Source: Actinoalloteichus hoggarensis (GTDB lineage: Bacteria; Actinomycetota; Actinomycetes; Mycobacteriales; Pseudonocardiaceae). From it: a stretch of DNA of 64,000 bases. Positions 37,282 through 47,844 of the stretch are shown piece by piece (the stretch's first letter is position 1; every line of letters begins with the position of its first letter). The notes under the pieces are model-generated. The model had not been told where the DNA came from, did not search any database, and saw only the letters and a list, made by a program, of their open reading frames with translations. The stretch spans positions 6,542,718 to 6,606,717 of the forward strand of contig NZ_CP022521.1 in assembly GCF_002234535.1 (NCBI RefSeq), written 5' to 3'. The translations under genes were made by a program, and so were the position numbers.

Positions 37282-38022
37282 TCAGAAGCCGGGCTCGCCG
37301 CGGCGGAGCACCTCGTCCATCTCGCCGTCGCCGTCGACGTCGATCAGCCGGACGTCCATCACCCCGTCCCCGTTCAGATCGAGCAGAACCCCGCCGAGGA
37401 TGCCGTGGTCGCCGTCGAGATAGACCTCGTCGACGATCCCATCGCCGTCGACGTCGACGATCAGCTCGTCCCGGCGGCCGTCGCCGTCGTGATCCGCCCA
37501 CGCCGCGTCCGACAGGCCGTCCCCGTCGACGTCGAGTTCGGCGACCGCGATCTGCTCGTCGCCGCGTGCATCCGTCCAATGCAGGTCCGGCCGCGCGGGC
37601 CTGCCCTCGTCCGAGTCGGCCGCCGTCGCGGGAAGCGTGCCCGGCGCGTTCCAGACCCCGAGTCCGTCGGGATCGGTGAACGCGGCGTCCACGAGGCCGT
37701 CACCGTCGAGGTCCAGCAGGGCCGTGTCCGCGATGCCGTCGGCGTCGGAGTCCCAGAGCAGGTCGACGGCGCGACCGTCGCCCGTGAAGTCCAGCCGCAC
37801 CGCGTCCGGAGTCCCGGTTCCACCCACGACCGCGTCTGGTTCGCTCGTCCAGACCGTCGGCGGAGCGTCCCCCGTGCCGAAGGAGTACCGCACGGCTCCG
37901 TCGGGGGGAGCCGTCGCACCACCGGCCGCCACGGCATCGGCAGAGGCCACGGCATAGCCGGAGACCACGGAGCCGTCAGAGGACACGGCATCGCCGGGAG
38001 CAGCCCGGTCCGACTCGAGCAC
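37282..38022 (-). CDS. DxDxDG (calcium-binding type) repeat protein, DUF6802-like
   Basis: A 246-residue acidic protein. From about residue 100 to the end it carries eight or more loops of the DxDxDGxxD type (DSDADGIADT, DLDGDGLVDA, DVDGDGLSDA, DHDGDGRRDE, DVDGDGIVDE, DLNGDGVMDV, DVDGDGEMDE), the geometry of calcium loops in EF-hand, dockerin and thrombospondin-3-type proteins. The middle part (RLDFTGDGRAVDLLWDSDADG) resembles the actinobacterial DUF6802 domain, by recall. There is no clear signal peptide; the first 50 residues are Ala/Gly/Ser-rich. Function and location are unknown. Its start is 61 bases from the cca stop on the same strand. Confidence 0.72.
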   Translation of the reverse strand: MLESDRAAPGDAVSSDGSVVSGYAVASADAVAAGGATAPPDGAVRYSFGTGDAPPTVWTSEPDAVVGGTGTPDAVRLDFTGDGRAVDLLWDSDADGIADTALLDLDGDGLVDAAFTDPDGLGVWNAPGTLPATAADSDEGRPARPDLHWTDARGDEQIAVAELDVDGDGLSDAAWADHDGDGRRDELIVDVDGDGIVDEVYLDGDHGILGGVLLDLNGDGVMDVRLIDVDGDGEMDEVLRRGEPGF

Positions 38023-38083
38023 ACCTCACCATCGGCGCGTCGAACCCGACACCCGAGGGCCCGGTGGAGTGATCGCGTGCGGT

Positions 38084-39664
38084 TCAGGGACGCTCAGGCG
38101 GCTGGATGCCCTGGTCGGCCGCCCACCGCAGCAGCTCCTCCTCGGCCTCCTGCCTGCTCAGCGGGCCCCGATCGAGCCGAAGCTCCTTGAGATGCTTCCA
38201 CGCCATGCCCACGAGCGGGCCCGGCGGCACGCCGAGCAGCTCCATGATCGCGTTGCCGTCCAGATCGGGCCTGACCCGTTTGAGGTCCTCCTCGGCGAGC
38301 AGCCTGGCGATACGAGCCTCCAGATCGTCATAGGACCGCTGGAGGGCGTTGGCCTTGCGCCGGTTCCGGGTGGTGCAGTCGGCCCGGACCAGCTTGTGCA
38401 GCCGGGACAGCATCGGCCCGGCGTCGGTCACATAGCGACGCACCGCCGAGTCGGTCCACTCCCCGGTGCCGTAGCCGTGGAAACGCAGGTGGAGGTAGAC
38501 GAGCTGGGAGACCTGTTCGATGACGTCCTTGGGAAATCGCAGCTCCCGAAGCCGCCTTCTGGTCATCTTGGCGCCGACCACCTCGTGGTGGTGGAAGCTC
38601 ACGCCGCCGCCGGACTCGAACCGACGGGTATCGGGCTTGCCGATGTCGTGGAGCAGCGCCGCCAGCCGCAGCACCAGGTCGGCCTTCCCGTCCGGAGCGT
38701 CCCGACGTTCCAGCTCCACGGCCTGGTCCAGGACGACCAGCGAATGCCGGTAGACGTCCTTGTGCTGATGATGCTCGTCGATCTCCAGCCGCATGGCGGG
38801 CACCTCGGGCAGGATGTGGTCGGCGAGGCCGGTGTCCACCAGCAGCTCGATCCCGTGCCGTGGCGTCGTGCCGCACATCAGCTTGGCGAGTTCGGCCTGG
38901 ACGCGCTCGACGGTGATCCGCTTGATCTCGTCCGCCATCGACGTCATCGCCTCGACCACCCTGGGCGCGGGAGTGAACCCGAGCTGGGCGACGAACCGAG
39001 CGGCCCGCAGCATCCGCAGCGGATCATCGGCGAACGACTCCTGCGGCGTGGCCGGGGTGTCCAGCCTGCGGGCCGCCAACGCGGCCAGCCCGCCGTGCGG
39101 ATCGACGAACCAGGTCGCCGGATCCCCGACACCGCCGCAGGCTCCCCCGACACCGCCGCAGGCTCCCCCGGCATCGACGCCCCCCGCCTCGGCGCTCGTG
39201 TCCTCGCCGCCGATCGCGACGGATCCCGCGGCGACGAGGTCGACGGCCATCGCGTTGACGGTGAAGTCCCGTCGGACGAGATCACCCTCGATGTCGTCGC
39301 CGTAGACCACCTCGGGATTGCGGCCCACTCGGTCGTACCGATCGGCGCGGAAGGTGGTGATCTCCAGCATCGCGCCGTGCCGGGCGGCGCCGATCGTGCC
39401 GAACTCGATGCCGGTGTCCCACACCGCCTCGGCCCAGCCTCGGACCAGCCTCAGCACCTCGGGCGGACGCGCGTCGGTGGTGAAGTCGAGATCGGTGCCC
39501 AGCCTGCCGAGCAGCGCGTCACGGACACTGCCGCCCACCAGGTACAACCGGTGGCCCGCCTCGGCGAAGCGCGCCGCCAGCTCCGCGGCGACCGGGGTCG
39601 TTCGCAGTAGCGTCGCCACGGCCTCCTGTGGGGCGACGCGGGCGGCGTCGACGGCATCGGTCAT
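38084..39664 (-). CDS. cca: CCA-adding tRNA nucleotidyltransferase
   Basis: A 526-residue class II nucleotidyltransferase adding or repairing the 3' CCA of tRNA. The catalytic head reads [24 protein letters not shown] near residues 46-69 (metal-binding D-x-D), then [10 protein letters not shown], and the RxxRFxAQLGF region. An HD phosphohydrolase domain follows with [16 protein letters not shown]. It corresponds to M. tuberculosis Rv3907c in position. A Gly/Ala-rich insertion around residues 160-185 contains a 21-bp tandem duplication. The ATG at 39664 is chosen over a longer Arg-rich extension to 39799 that would run into the NUDIX promoter. Confidence 0.94.
   Translation of the reverse strand: MTDAVDAARVAPQEAVATLLRTTPVAAELAARFAEAGHRLYLVGGSVRDALLGRLGTDLDFTTDARPPEVLRLVRGWAEAVWDTGIEFGTIGAARHGAMLEITTFRADRYDRVGRNPEVVYGDDIEGDLVRRDFTVNAMAVDLVAAGSVAIGGEDTSAEAGGVDAGGACGGVGGACGGVGDPATWFVDPHGGLAALAARRLDTPATPQESFADDPLRMLRAARFVAQLGFTPAPRVVEAMTSMADEIKRITVERVQAELAKLMCGTTPRHGIELLVDTGLADHILPEVPAMRLEIDEHHQHKDVYRHSLVVLDQAVELERRDAPDGKADLVLRLAALLHDIGKPDTRRFESGGGVSFHHHEVVGAKMTRRRLRELRFPKDVIEQVSQLVYLHLRFHGYGTGEWTDSAVRRYVTDAGPMLSRLHKLVRADCTTRNRRKANALQRSYDDLEARIARLLAEEDLKRVRPDLDGNAIMELLGVPPGPLVGMAWKHLKELRLDRGPLSRQEAEEELLRWAADQGIQPPERP
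39127..39168. repeat. 21-bp tandem duplication inside cca
   Basis: Two exact copies of CGACACCGCCGCAGGCTCCCC (21 bases each, second copy at 39148). In the cca frame they give a doubled GGACGGV-type heptapeptide in a loop between the catalytic head and the RNA-binding domain. Confidence 0.85.
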
Positions 39665-39793
39665 CGACTGGGAGTCGGGCACGGAACAAGACACGGTGAG
39701 CGAGGGTATCGCCTCGGCGGGCGTGGCACGTCGGGCTCGTCCGCGGCGTCGGCGATGTGGCATCGGAACCAGACGGGCATCGACCGGTCGGAT

Positions 39794-39808
39794 TACCATC
39801 CAGGTATG
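39794..39808 (+). promoter_or_regulatory. leaderless-type -10 element before the NUDIX gene
   Basis: TACCAT at 39794-39799, six bases, then ATG at 39806. Confidence 0.55.
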
Positions 39809-40354
39809 CCCACGTCATCCGGTCGTTCCGGCGGTGCTAAGCCGCGACGCCGGAACCGGAGGCGGCGTCGGCGCCTCCATACCGTGGACGAGACGTCGGC
39901 AGGCGGGCTGGTGCTCGATGCGGCGAAAGCCAACGCTGCGATCATTGGGCGGCTGGATCGACGGGGCAGGCTGCTCTGGTCGCTTCCCAAGGGTCATCTT
40001 GAGGCGGGTGAGACCTCGCAGCAGGCGGCCGTCCGGGAGGTCGCCGAGGAGACCGGCATCCGTGGCACGGTCCTGGCGCCGCTGGGGACGATCGACTATT
40101 GGTTCGTCGCCGAGGATCGACGCGTGCACAAGACGGTGCATCACTTCGTGATCGAGGCCGTCGGTGGTGAGCTTTCCGACGAGGACGTGGAGGTCACCGA
40201 GGTGGCATGGGTGCCGCTTGGTGAGCTGGATGAACGACTGGCATACGCCGATGAGCGCAGGCTGGTCCGCAGGCTCGACCAGGTACTGACCGAGCTGGAC
40301 GCCGTGACCGACCGGTCGCGGTCGATCCGTCAGGCAGGCACGGAGCGAGGGTGA
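39806..40354 (+). CDS. NUDIX hydrolase (MutT4-like)
   Basis: A 182-residue NUDIX enzyme. The Nudix box is complete, [23 protein letters not shown], split near residues 70-92 with the REVAEE metal-binding core. The N-terminal 25 residues are strongly basic ([10 protein letters not shown]), suggesting nucleic-acid contact. It matches the position of M. tuberculosis Rv3908 (MutT4), implicated in nucleotide pool cleaning or dinucleoside polyphosphate hydrolysis; the substrate is not settled. The stop overlaps the next start (GTGA), so it heads the operon with the DUF6049 gene and murJ. ATG at 39806 is supported by the -10 element six bases upstream. Confidence 0.92.
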   Translation: MPTSSGRSGGAKPRRRNRRRRRRLHTVDETSAGGLVLDAAKANAAIIGRLDRRGRLLWSLPKGHLEAGETSQQAAVREVAEETGIRGTVLAPLGTIDYWFVAEDRRVHKTVHHFVIEAVGGELSDEDVEVTEVAWVPLGELDERLAYADERRLVRRLDQVLTELDAVTDRSRSIRQAGTERG

Positions 40355-42966
40355 GACGACACATCGATCACCGCGGAGGCGGGGCTCGGCGGCTCCTCGG
40401 CGCACTGACGGCCGCGCTCGTCTCGATGCCCCTGATGCTGGCGGGGGCGGTGCCACCCGCGGCGGCGCAGGCCGATGAGACGCTCGCCGAACTCGACATC
40501 GACGTACTGGAGCCTCGGGTGGTCACCGAGGACGGCGATCCGATGCTGCGGATCACCGGCACCCTGACGAACACCAGCGATCGGAGCATCGCGGAGATCT
40601 CCATCCGTGCCCAGCGTGGGGAGCCGCTGCGCGGCACCGACGCGGCCCTCACCTCCCTTCGAGGCGGATCCGAGACCAACAGCGGCTCCTCGGCGTTCCA
40701 TCCCGTCGCCTCGCCGCTGGACGCGGGCCGAAGCACCGAGTTCGCCGTGACCATCCCGGTCAGCGGAGCCGACGGGCTGCAGATCACCGAACCCGGCGTC
40801 TACCCGCTGTTGATGAACGTCAACGGGATGCCGGACTACGGGAACCAGGCCCGCATCGCGACCGCCGACCTTCTGCTGCCCGTCCTCGGCGTCCCCGGCG
40901 TCAGGTCGGCGGAGCCGTCGGCACAACCCGCGACGACGCTCATCTGGCCATTGGCCGATGAACCGAGGGTGGTACGCGACGGCGCCGACGGTGCGACGGT
41001 CCTCACGGATGACACGCTCGCGTCCTCCCTGGTCGGCGAGGGCAGGCTCGCCATGCTGCTCACCGCGATGGAGCAGTCCGTGCCGCCCGCCTCCGAACTG
41101 TCTCGCTCGATCTGTTTCGCGGTCGATCCCGACCTGCTGGAGACGGTCGACGCCATGCAGGGCGGCTACCAGGTCCGGTCCGGCGGCGGCGACCTCGTGG
41201 ACGGCGTCGGAGCGGCCGCGGCCGAGTACTGGCTGCTGCGGCTGCGAGACGTCGCCCAGGGCCGCTGCGTGGTCGCGATGCCGTATGCCGATGCAGATCT
41301 GGTCGCCCTGTCGCGGGCGGACCGTCCCGATCTGATCGACCTGGCGATGCGGCGGGGAGCGGAGGTGGTGGAGGAGGTCGTCGGCACCCGGCCGATGGAG
41401 GGCTTCGTCTGGCCCGCCGACGGCGTGCTGGATGAGCAGACGCTGGACACGCTCGTCGAGACGGGCGTCACCGCCACGCTGCTGCATCCGCGCAGCCTGC
41501 CGGATGCGCCGTCCCAGCTCACCGCCACGACAGTGGTGACATCCGTCGAGACGGAGACGCCACCCGTCGCGATCCAGCTCGATCCGCTGGTCAGCGACGT
41601 CCTCTCCGGGTCGCCCACCACGGGCTGGCAGCCGCAGAGCATGGTCGCGCAGGCGGGTTCCACCGTGCCGCCCGGCGTCCGCGATCCGCTTCAGGACGTG
41701 CTGAGCATGCTGGCGTTCCGCGCCATCGGCGACGCCGGTGCCACTCCCGCGACCCGCATGGTGATCGCCCCGCCGCGCCGCTGGCAGCCGACGGCAGAGG
41801 AGCTGTCGATCCTGATCGACGAGCTCGGCAGGCTTTTCGAGGCCGGCCTCGCGGTGCCCGCACCGCTGGCCGAGGGTCTCGACGTACCCGAGGGCGCCAG
41901 CGCGCTGAGCTACCCGCCCGAGGCAGGCGCGGCCGAGTTGGAGGCCTCGGTGGCGGCCGAGGTGTCCCGGGCTGCGACGCAGGTCCAGGAGTTCGAGTCG
42001 GCGATGAGCGCCGACCCGTCCGTGCCGCCGGAGTCGCGCACCGAGCCGGTGGACCTCATACAGCCGATCGAACTCGGCCTGCTGCGGGGCATGTCCAGCA
42101 GCCTGCGCGGCGACGAGCGGGCGGCGATGAGCGTCGTCGACCGCGCGATCGGCGAACTGGGCATGCTCCGAGATCGGGTGCAGGTCAATGATCCGGGTAT
42201 CCCGCTGTCCCTGGCCGCCTCCGACAGCCCGCTGCCGTTGGCGGTCACCAACGACCTGCCGGTGGACATCCGGGTGCAGGTGATGCTGGAGAACTCCCCG
42301 GGGCTGCGCGCCGCGAGCGTGCAGGAGTTCGCCGTGCCCGCGCACAACTCGCGGGCCATCCGGGTGCCCGCCGAGGTGAACAGGTCCGGACAGTTCACCA
42401 CCGATGTGGCGCTGCGCACCCCCGGCGGCACCGAGCTGGGCACCCCGGTGCGCTTCGTCGTCATGTCGACGGCCTACGGCACATTGACGCTGGTCCTCAC
42501 CATCGTCGCCGGGGCGACCCTGATCCTGCTGGTGACCTACCGGCTCGTCCGTCGCGTCCGCGCCGGTCGAGCCGCGTCCGAGGGCGCTGCCGGGCCGGGC
42601 ACGGCTGCATCGGAAGCATCGGAAGCCGAAGCATCGGATGCTGACGGGACGGACGCTCGCGACACACCTGACGATGGACCGGTCCCGATCGGATCAAGCG
42701 CCGGCATCGGCGTGAGCGAGCCTGGCGCAGGCGAGCCGGGTTCACGAGAGGCAGACCGCGCATCCACGGTGGCGGCCGCCCATCAGACCGACTCGGCACG
42801 ATCGGATCCAGCGCCGTCGGATCCAGCGCCGTCGGACTCGGCGCCGTCGGCTGCGCAGACGACGGACGGCGAATGTTCCGAACGGCCGTCCGCCGACGAG
42901 CAGGCGGCCGCCGCCGGCTCCGAGGCGCCGAGCGACAAGCCGAGCGACAAGAGGCCCGGTGAGTGA
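40351..42966 (+). CDS. DUF6049 family secreted and membrane-anchored protein
   Basis: An 871-residue protein equivalent in position to M. tuberculosis Rv3909. A Sec signal ([20 protein letters not shown], ending AAAQA near residue 40) leads an extracytoplasmic region of about 665 residues, with an immunoglobulin-like start ([20 protein letters not shown]) and a middle part resembling a polysaccharide-deacetylase-like barrel ([19 protein letters not shown]). One transmembrane helix lies near residues 710-735. The cytoplasmic tail of about 130 residues is disordered and has a 15-bp direct repeat coding SDPAP. It is coupled with NUDIX upstream and followed by murJ, so it probably acts in envelope assembly. 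Confidence 0.9.
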   Translation: MRRHIDHRGGGARRLLGALTAALVSMPLMLAGAVPPAAAQADETLAELDIDVLEPRVVTEDGDPMLRITGTLTNTSDRSIAEISIRAQRGEPLRGTDAALTSLRGGSETNSGSSAFHPVASPLDAGRSTEFAVTIPVSGADGLQITEPGVYPLLMNVNGMPDYGNQARIATADLLLPVLGVPGVRSAEPSAQPATTLIWPLADEPRVVRDGADGATVLTDDTLASSLVGEGRLAMLLTAMEQSVPPASELSRSICFAVDPDLLETVDAMQGGYQVRSGGGDLVDGVGAAAAEYWLLRLRDVAQGRCVVAMPYADADLVALSRADRPDLIDLAMRRGAEVVEEVVGTRPMEGFVWPADGVLDEQTLDTLVETGVTATLLHPRSLPDAPSQLTATTVVTSVETETPPVAIQLDPLVSDVLSGSPTTGWQPQSMVAQAGSTVPPGVRDPLQDVLSMLAFRAIGDAGATPATRMVIAPPRRWQPTAEELSILIDELGRLFEAGLAVPAPLAEGLDVPEGASALSYPPEAGAAELEASVAAEVSRAATQVQEFESAMSADPSVPPESRTEPVDLIQPIELGLLRGMSSSLRGDERAAMSVVDRAIGELGMLRDRVQVNDPGIPLSLAASDSPLPLAVTNDLPVDIRVQVMLENSPGLRAASVQEFAVPAHNSRAIRVPAEVNRSGQFTTDVALRTPGGTELGTPVRFVVMSTAYGTLTLVLTIVAGATLILLVTYRLVRRVRAGRAASEGAAGPGTAASEASEAEASDADGTDARDTPDDGPVPIGSSAGIGVSEPGAGEPGSREADRASTVAAAHQTDSARSDPAPSDPAPSDSAPSAAQTTDGECSERPSADEQAAAAGSEAPSDKPSDKRPGE

Positions 42967-43065
42967 CCACGCCGATCGACTGGTTCTCCTGACCGCCGGG
43001 CGCGAGCATGGTGAACTGACGGCTCGCGACGGGAGACGGCCCGACCGGTCGTCCGGCGAGGAGAC

Positions 43066-45276
43066 GTGGTGAACCAGGACGACGAGGAGACCGCCCCGTT
43101 CGGCGGCCCGCTGTATCCGCCGGGCGGTCCTCGACGGCGAGGCGGGCCTCCCGCGCACTCCCCACGCCCTGACCAGCGGACATCGCCGTCCGAGCCGTTC
43201 AACAGACCGAGACGACCACCAGTACCCCCGTCGCAGCCACGCCTGCGACCCGACCACGCATCGGAGCCCGCCTTGCGGCCGGAGCACCAGGGGCGCCCGG
43301 CGCCTGGACCAGCACAGCCGACCCCGCCACCGGCGCACGCCGGGCCGAGGTCACCGCGCGACGTCCGTCGCGATCCGATGCCGGGCACCGCGGCCAGACC
43401 GGACCCGGCGACGACGCACGACCTGGGCCCGGTGAGCGGCCTCGATCCGGAACGCACCCGACAGGCCGCCTCCGAGGCGGCGCGCCGGGCGGCCGCGGGC
43501 GTGGCGCGCGGCGGCCCTCGCGGATCGCGAGGGGCGCGAGGGGCGGACCTCGATCGCACCAGGGCGATTCCGGTGATCGAACCCGCGGAGCCCGTCGACC
43601 CGGTCGATCCCGAGCAGACCACGCAGATGTCGCCGGTCGCCGCGATCGCCGACGGCGAGCAGGCCCAGCCGCCGCAGAAGGCAGGCAGATCGCTGCTCAA
43701 GGCCAGCGGCACGATGGCGATCGCCACACTGATCAGCCGCATCACCGGCTTCCTGTGGAAGGCGATGCTGGCGTGGGTCGTCGGCCTGGGGCTGATCAAC
43801 GACTCGTTCACCGTGGCCAACAACCTGCCGACCATCATCACCGAGCTCCTGCTCGGCGGGGTGCTGACCAGCATCGTCGTCCCGGTGCTCGTCCGGGCAC
43901 AGAAGGAGGACTCCGACGGCGGCCTGGAGTACACCCAGCGCCTGGTGACGCTGGCGACCGTGATCCTGGGCGTCGGCACCCTGCTGTCGGTGATCGCCGC
44001 TCCCCTGCTCACCGCCGTCTACGTCAGCGGCGGCGACACCCAGGCCAACCGCGCCCTGGTGACGGCCTTCGCCTATCTGCTGCTGCCGCAGATCGTGTTC
44101 TACGGGCTGAGCGCCCTCCTGATGGCGATCCTGCAGTCCAAGCAGGTGTTCGGGCCGCCTGCCTGGGCTCCGGTGGTGAACAACCTCGTCATCATCGGCA
44201 CCATCCTGGTGTACTGGATGCTGCCCGGCGAGCTCGTCGTCGATCCGGTTCGGATGACGGACGCCCATCTGCTCGTGCTGGGTGTCGGGGTCACGCTCGG
44301 CGTGGTGGCCCAGGCTGCCATCCTGATTCCCGCACTGCGGCGCAGCGGTTTCAAGCCGGCTTGGCGGTGGGGCTGGGACTCCCGGCTCAGCGAGTTCGGC
44401 GGCCTGGCGGCCTGGGTGCTCGGCTACGCGCTGGTGGGCATGCTCGGCGTCATCGCCCTGACCAGGGTCGCCACCGCCTTCGAAGGCAGTCTGGCGATCT
44501 ACCAGAACGCCTGGCTGCTGCTTCAGCTGCCCTACGGCGTGATCGGCTTCTCGATCATGACGGCGGTGCTGCCCAGGATGAGCCGGGCCGCCGCCGACGG
44601 GGACTACGACCGGCTGAAGGCGGACCTCTCGCTCGGCGCACGCCTCTGCACGCTGATCCTGCTGCCGCTGAGCGTGCTGATGACGGTGTTCGGCACCCAG
44701 ATCGGCATCTCGCTGTTCTCCCTCGGCGAGGGCGCGGGCGGCGCGGGCAGGCTGGGACAGGCGTTGGTCGTCTCGTCCTTCGGTCTGCTGCCCTATGCGA
44801 TCACCATGCTCCAGTTGCGGGTGTTCTACGCGATGAAGGACTCGCGGACGCCCACCCTGATCCTCGCCATCATGACGGCCATCAAGGTGCCGCTGCTCTA
44901 CCTGTGCCCGGTACTGCTCGACGACGAGCAGGTCGTCCTGGGCATCACCTTCGTCAACTCCTTCACCTTCGTCATCGGCTGGCTCATCGGGGAGATCTGG
45001 CTGCGCCATCGGATCGGCAGGCTCGGCAACCGCGCGCTGTGGGTGACGCTGGGCAAGGCGGCGATGGCCTCGATCTGGGGCGGCGGCGCCGCGCTGCTCG
45101 CCGCGCAGGGCATCGGTGCGCTGATGCCGCAGGCCGACGGCGCGGGCACGGCCTGGGTCCAGCTCATCGTCGGATCGGTGCTCTGCGGAATCGTCACGCT
45201 GGGCTTCATGCTGTTGCTGAAGGTGCGGGAGCTCGACCCGGTGCTACAACGGGTGCGAAGGATGGTCGGACGGTAA
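43066..45276 (+). CDS. murJ: lipid II flippase MurJ (MviN)
   Basis: A 736-residue MOP-superfamily flippase. About 205 disordered, Pro/Arg-rich residues precede the membrane domain, which starts at SLLKASGTMAIATLISRITGF. Fourteen helices follow, with family motifs such as NLPTIITELLLGGVLTSIVVPV and YALMGMLGV-like segments, ending at residue 736. It moves the peptidoglycan precursor lipid II across the membrane. In M. tuberculosis the homologue (Rv3910) is fused to a pseudokinase; here that domain is a separate gene starting 226 bases downstream. The start is GTG (GTG GTG AAC), preceded by GGCGAGGAG. Confidence 0.95.
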   Translation: MVNQDDEETAPFGGPLYPPGGPRRRGGPPAHSPRPDQRTSPSEPFNRPRRPPVPPSQPRLRPDHASEPALRPEHQGRPAPGPAQPTPPPAHAGPRSPRDVRRDPMPGTAARPDPATTHDLGPVSGLDPERTRQAASEAARRAAAGVARGGPRGSRGARGADLDRTRAIPVIEPAEPVDPVDPEQTTQMSPVAAIADGEQAQPPQKAGRSLLKASGTMAIATLISRITGFLWKAMLAWVVGLGLINDSFTVANNLPTIITELLLGGVLTSIVVPVLVRAQKEDSDGGLEYTQRLVTLATVILGVGTLLSVIAAPLLTAVYVSGGDTQANRALVTAFAYLLLPQIVFYGLSALLMAILQSKQVFGPPAWAPVVNNLVIIGTILVYWMLPGELVVDPVRMTDAHLLVLGVGVTLGVVAQAAILIPALRRSGFKPAWRWGWDSRLSEFGGLAAWVLGYALVGMLGVIALTRVATAFEGSLAIYQNAWLLLQLPYGVIGFSIMTAVLPRMSRAAADGDYDRLKADLSLGARLCTLILLPLSVLMTVFGTQIGISLFSLGEGAGGAGRLGQALVVSSFGLLPYAITMLQLRVFYAMKDSRTPTLILAIMTAIKVPLLYLCPVLLDDEQVVLGITFVNSFTFVIGWLIGEIWLRHRIGRLGNRALWVTLGKAAMASIWGGGAALLAAQGIGALMPQADGAGTAWVQLIVGSVLCGIVTLGFMLLLKVRELDPVLQRVRRMVGR

Positions 45277-45502
45277 CGATTGACCTGCCTCACACGTATA
45301 TGAGACGGGGAAGCAACCTCGCACCCCCTTCAGTACGTCCCTCCCAGTGTTGGAACCGCCCTTCGCCACACGGGTGTACTCCGAACATGACGTACTGGTG
45401 GCAACTCGATGACAGCCGACTTCCCGTACTCTCGGACGCGAGTCTCTCCGAGGCGCGCCTGCCGAGGCCTCCGCTGTCCGGGGAGTGGGTGGACCAGGAG
45501 AA

Positions 45503-47128
45503 ATGACCGTGAGCGGCAAGCCGACGGAGTACATCGCGCCGAACCGGAAGGACACCGGCCAGGGCGTTGAGGATGCTGGGCTGGCCCCGGGCACCGTGCT
45601 CGGCGACGGCCGCTACCGCCTGATCGGCAACATCGGGCAGGACGTGCGCGGCGGCGCGCAGCTGTGGCGGGCCAAGGACTCCGCCCTGGGGCGCGACGTC
45701 GCGTTGACCATCCTGGTCGGCGATCGAGGGGACACACAGGTCAACGCGCGGGCCAGACGGGCGTTGGAGCGCGCGATGCACGCGGCGAGCTTCCACTGCG
45801 TGGGCGCGGCGCGCGTGCTCGACGTGATCAGCGCGAAGCACGGCCTGGCCGAATCCGATCGCGTCCTGGGCATCGTGGTGGCCGAGTGGACGCACGGCAC
45901 GGACCTCGCCGAGCTCGTCAAGGACAACCCGGTGCCGCCCGCCACCGCGGCACGGCTGCTCCAGTCGCTCGCCGTCGCGGTCGAGACGGCTCACCACGTC
46001 GGCCTCGTGCTGGGCATCGACCACCCGCAGCGCATCCGGGTGAGCGCCGACGGCGAGCTTCGTTTCGCCTTCCCCGGCGTCCGCCCCGAGGCGAGCGCCA
46101 CCGACGACGTCCGCGGCCTGGGCGCGGTGCTGTTCTACCTGCTCACCGGCCGGTGGCCGCTGCCGGACGCCCCGGTGGGCGTGCCGACGGTGGAGCTGCG
46201 ACAGGACGCCACGCCCGTCACGCCTCGGTCGCTGCGCCCCATCGTCCCGCTGGAGCTGTCGAACGCGGCGGTGAAGGCGCTGGCCGGGCCGGACAGCACG
46301 ATCAACACCGGCGGCATCCGTACGGCGGCCGCGATGATCCCGGTCCTGGAGCGGGCGGCCGCCACCGAGGACTCCGGCACGAACGTGATGCGTCAGTCGC
46401 CGATCGGCAACCCGGCTCCTGAGAACGACGTCTGGCGGGATCGCGATCCCGAACCCGACCAGGCCCGCAAGCGCAAGCTGAGCGTGGGCATGGCGATCCT
46501 CGGCGTGGCCACGCTGCTGATCGTCGGCTGGCTCGGCTTCCAGGTCGCCCAGATGTTCGCCCCCGGCGGCAGCAGCAATGCGACGCACACGATCCTGCCC
46601 AGCGGCGTCGAAGGCGGTGAGGGCGGCGCCGACGAGGATGCGGAGCCGGACGACGGCCCGCCGGTGGCGGCCGGGCCGGTCGCACCCGCGGGTGTCACGG
46701 AGTGGCAGCTGCCGGGCAAGAACCCGGATCATCCGGACCGCGCGGGGCACGCGATCGACGGCGACGCGGCGACGGCATGGGCCACCTCGGAGTACAACGT
46801 ACCGTTCGACGCCCCGAACGCGCTCAAGGCCGGAGTCGGCCTCGTGATGTCCTTCCCCGAGGTCGCTCGGCTCGCCGAGGTGACGGTGAACTCGCCGAGC
46901 GCGGGCGGCGTGATCGAGGTGCGCACCTCGCCCTCCGCCACACCGGGCGGCATCGAGGAGACGACCCTGGTAGGCACGCTGAACCTCACCGGCGGCGACA
47001 GCAGTCTCGCCTTCGACGAGGTCGTCGAAGGCCAGTACGTGATGATCTGGGTGACCGGGGTCGTCCCGGTGGACAGCGGTCGGCATCAGACGCGGATCGC
47101 CGAGGTGACCTTCCAGCAGGCGGAGTGA
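45503..47128 (+). CDS. membrane pseudokinase (MviN C-terminal type) with discoidin-like domain
   Basis: About 541 residues. Residues about 30-280 have a protein-kinase fold (GDGRYRLIGNIG, ALGRDVALTILVG, DVRGLGAVLFYLLTGRWPLP) but lack the catalytic set: Thr replaces the ATP-binding Lys of VALK, and there is no HRD or DFG. A transmembrane helix (MAILGVATLLIVGWLGFQV) sits near 332-350 and the outer C-terminal domain of about 145 residues resembles a carbohydrate-binding discoidin/NPCBM fold (HAIDGDAATAWAT). It matches the C-terminal half of M. tuberculosis MviN, whose pseudokinase, once phosphorylated, binds FhaA and restrains MurJ. ATG at 45503 or GTG at 45509 is the likely start. Confidence 0.9.
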   Translation: MTVSGKPTEYIAPNRKDTGQGVEDAGLAPGTVLGDGRYRLIGNIGQDVRGGAQLWRAKDSALGRDVALTILVGDRGDTQVNARARRALERAMHAASFHCVGAARVLDVISAKHGLAESDRVLGIVVAEWTHGTDLAELVKDNPVPPATAARLLQSLAVAVETAHHVGLVLGIDHPQRIRVSADGELRFAFPGVRPEASATDDVRGLGAVLFYLLTGRWPLPDAPVGVPTVELRQDATPVTPRSLRPIVPLELSNAAVKALAGPDSTINTGGIRTAAAMIPVLERAAATEDSGTNVMRQSPIGNPAPENDVWRDRDPEPDQARKRKLSVGMAILGVATLLIVGWLGFQVAQMFAPGGSSNATHTILPSGVEGGEGGADEDAEPDDGPPVAAGPVAPAGVTEWQLPGKNPDHPDRAGHAIDGDAATAWATSEYNVPFDAPNALKAGVGLVMSFPEVARLAEVTVNSPSAGGVIEVRTSPSATPGGIEETTLVGTLNLTGGDSSLAFDEVVEGQYVMIWVTGVVPVDSGRHQTRIAEVTFQQAE

Positions 47129-47214
47129 ACCGCGGTCGCCCACGCCGGGACGCGCCCCATCCCGGCGGCCCTCGGGCGTGGCGTGCAGACGGTCGGTCGT
47201 GAGGCGGCTGCCGC

Positions 47215-47229
47215 TATCCTCGGCGTGTG
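47215..47229 (+). promoter_or_regulatory. leaderless-type -10 element before sigM
   Basis: TATCCT at 47215-47220, six bases, then the GTG start at 47227. Confidence 0.55.
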
Positions 47230-47844
47230 ACAGCCCCAGCAAGTTCGGACGCCGACCTCATCGCGGCCCACGCAAGCGGGGATCCACACGCATTCACGGA
47301 GCTGGTCCGGAGGCACCGCGACCGCCTGTGGGCGGTGGCGCTGCGCACCATGCGAGACCCGGAGGACGCCGCCGACGCCCTTCAGGACGCCCTGATCTCC
47401 GCCTTCCGGGCGGCCTCCTCGTTCCGCGCCGAGTCCAAGGTGACCACGTGGTTACACCGAATCGTGGTGAATGCGTGTCTGGACCGCATCAGACGTAAAC
47501 AGAGCAGACCTGTCGTCCCGCTGCCCGAGGCGGGACCCAACGAGCCCGCCATCACACGGGACGCCATAGCCGAGCAGGAGACCAGGCTCGCGGTGAACGA
47601 TGCCCTCGCCGAATTGCCCGTGGAGCAGCGCTCCGCGATCGTACTGGTGGACGTGGAGGGTTACTCCGTGGCGGAGACCGCCCAGATCCTGGGGATAGCC
47701 GAGGGCACGGTGAAGAGCCGCTGTGCGCGAGGTCGCACCCGCCTGGCGAAACTTCTCGGGCACCTGAGGAACCCCGATGCAGTTGCGAACGTCCCATCTG
47801 ATGACATCGCGCGCCAGCAGCGACGTACTCGGGAGGGACGATGA
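47227..47844 (+). CDS. sigM: ECF RNA polymerase sigma factor SigM
   Basis: A 205-residue group 4 sigma factor. Region 2 lies at about 15-80 (FTELVRRHRDRLWAVALRTM, then DPEDAADALQDALISAFR and WLHRIVVNACLDRIRR), and region 4 at about 120-175 (LPVEQRSAIVLVDVEGYSVAETAQ, with the helix-turn-helix IAEGTVKSRCARGRTRL). It fits M. tuberculosis SigM by position (after murJ, before trxB). The stop overlaps the anti-sigma start by 4 bases. GTG at 47227 follows a TATCCT element. Confidence 0.94.
   Translation: MTAPASSDADLIAAHASGDPHAFTELVRRHRDRLWAVALRTMRDPEDAADALQDALISAFRAASSFRAESKVTTWLHRIVVNACLDRIRRKQSRPVVPLPEAGPNEPAITRDAIAEQETRLAVNDALAELPVEQRSAIVLVDVEGYSVAETAQILGIAEGTVKSRCARGRTRLAKLLGHLRNPDAVANVPSDDIARQQRRTREGR

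Noticed and set aside
39665..39799. Extended start of cca
   Set aside because: The extension is Arg-rich and overlaps the NUDIX promoter element.
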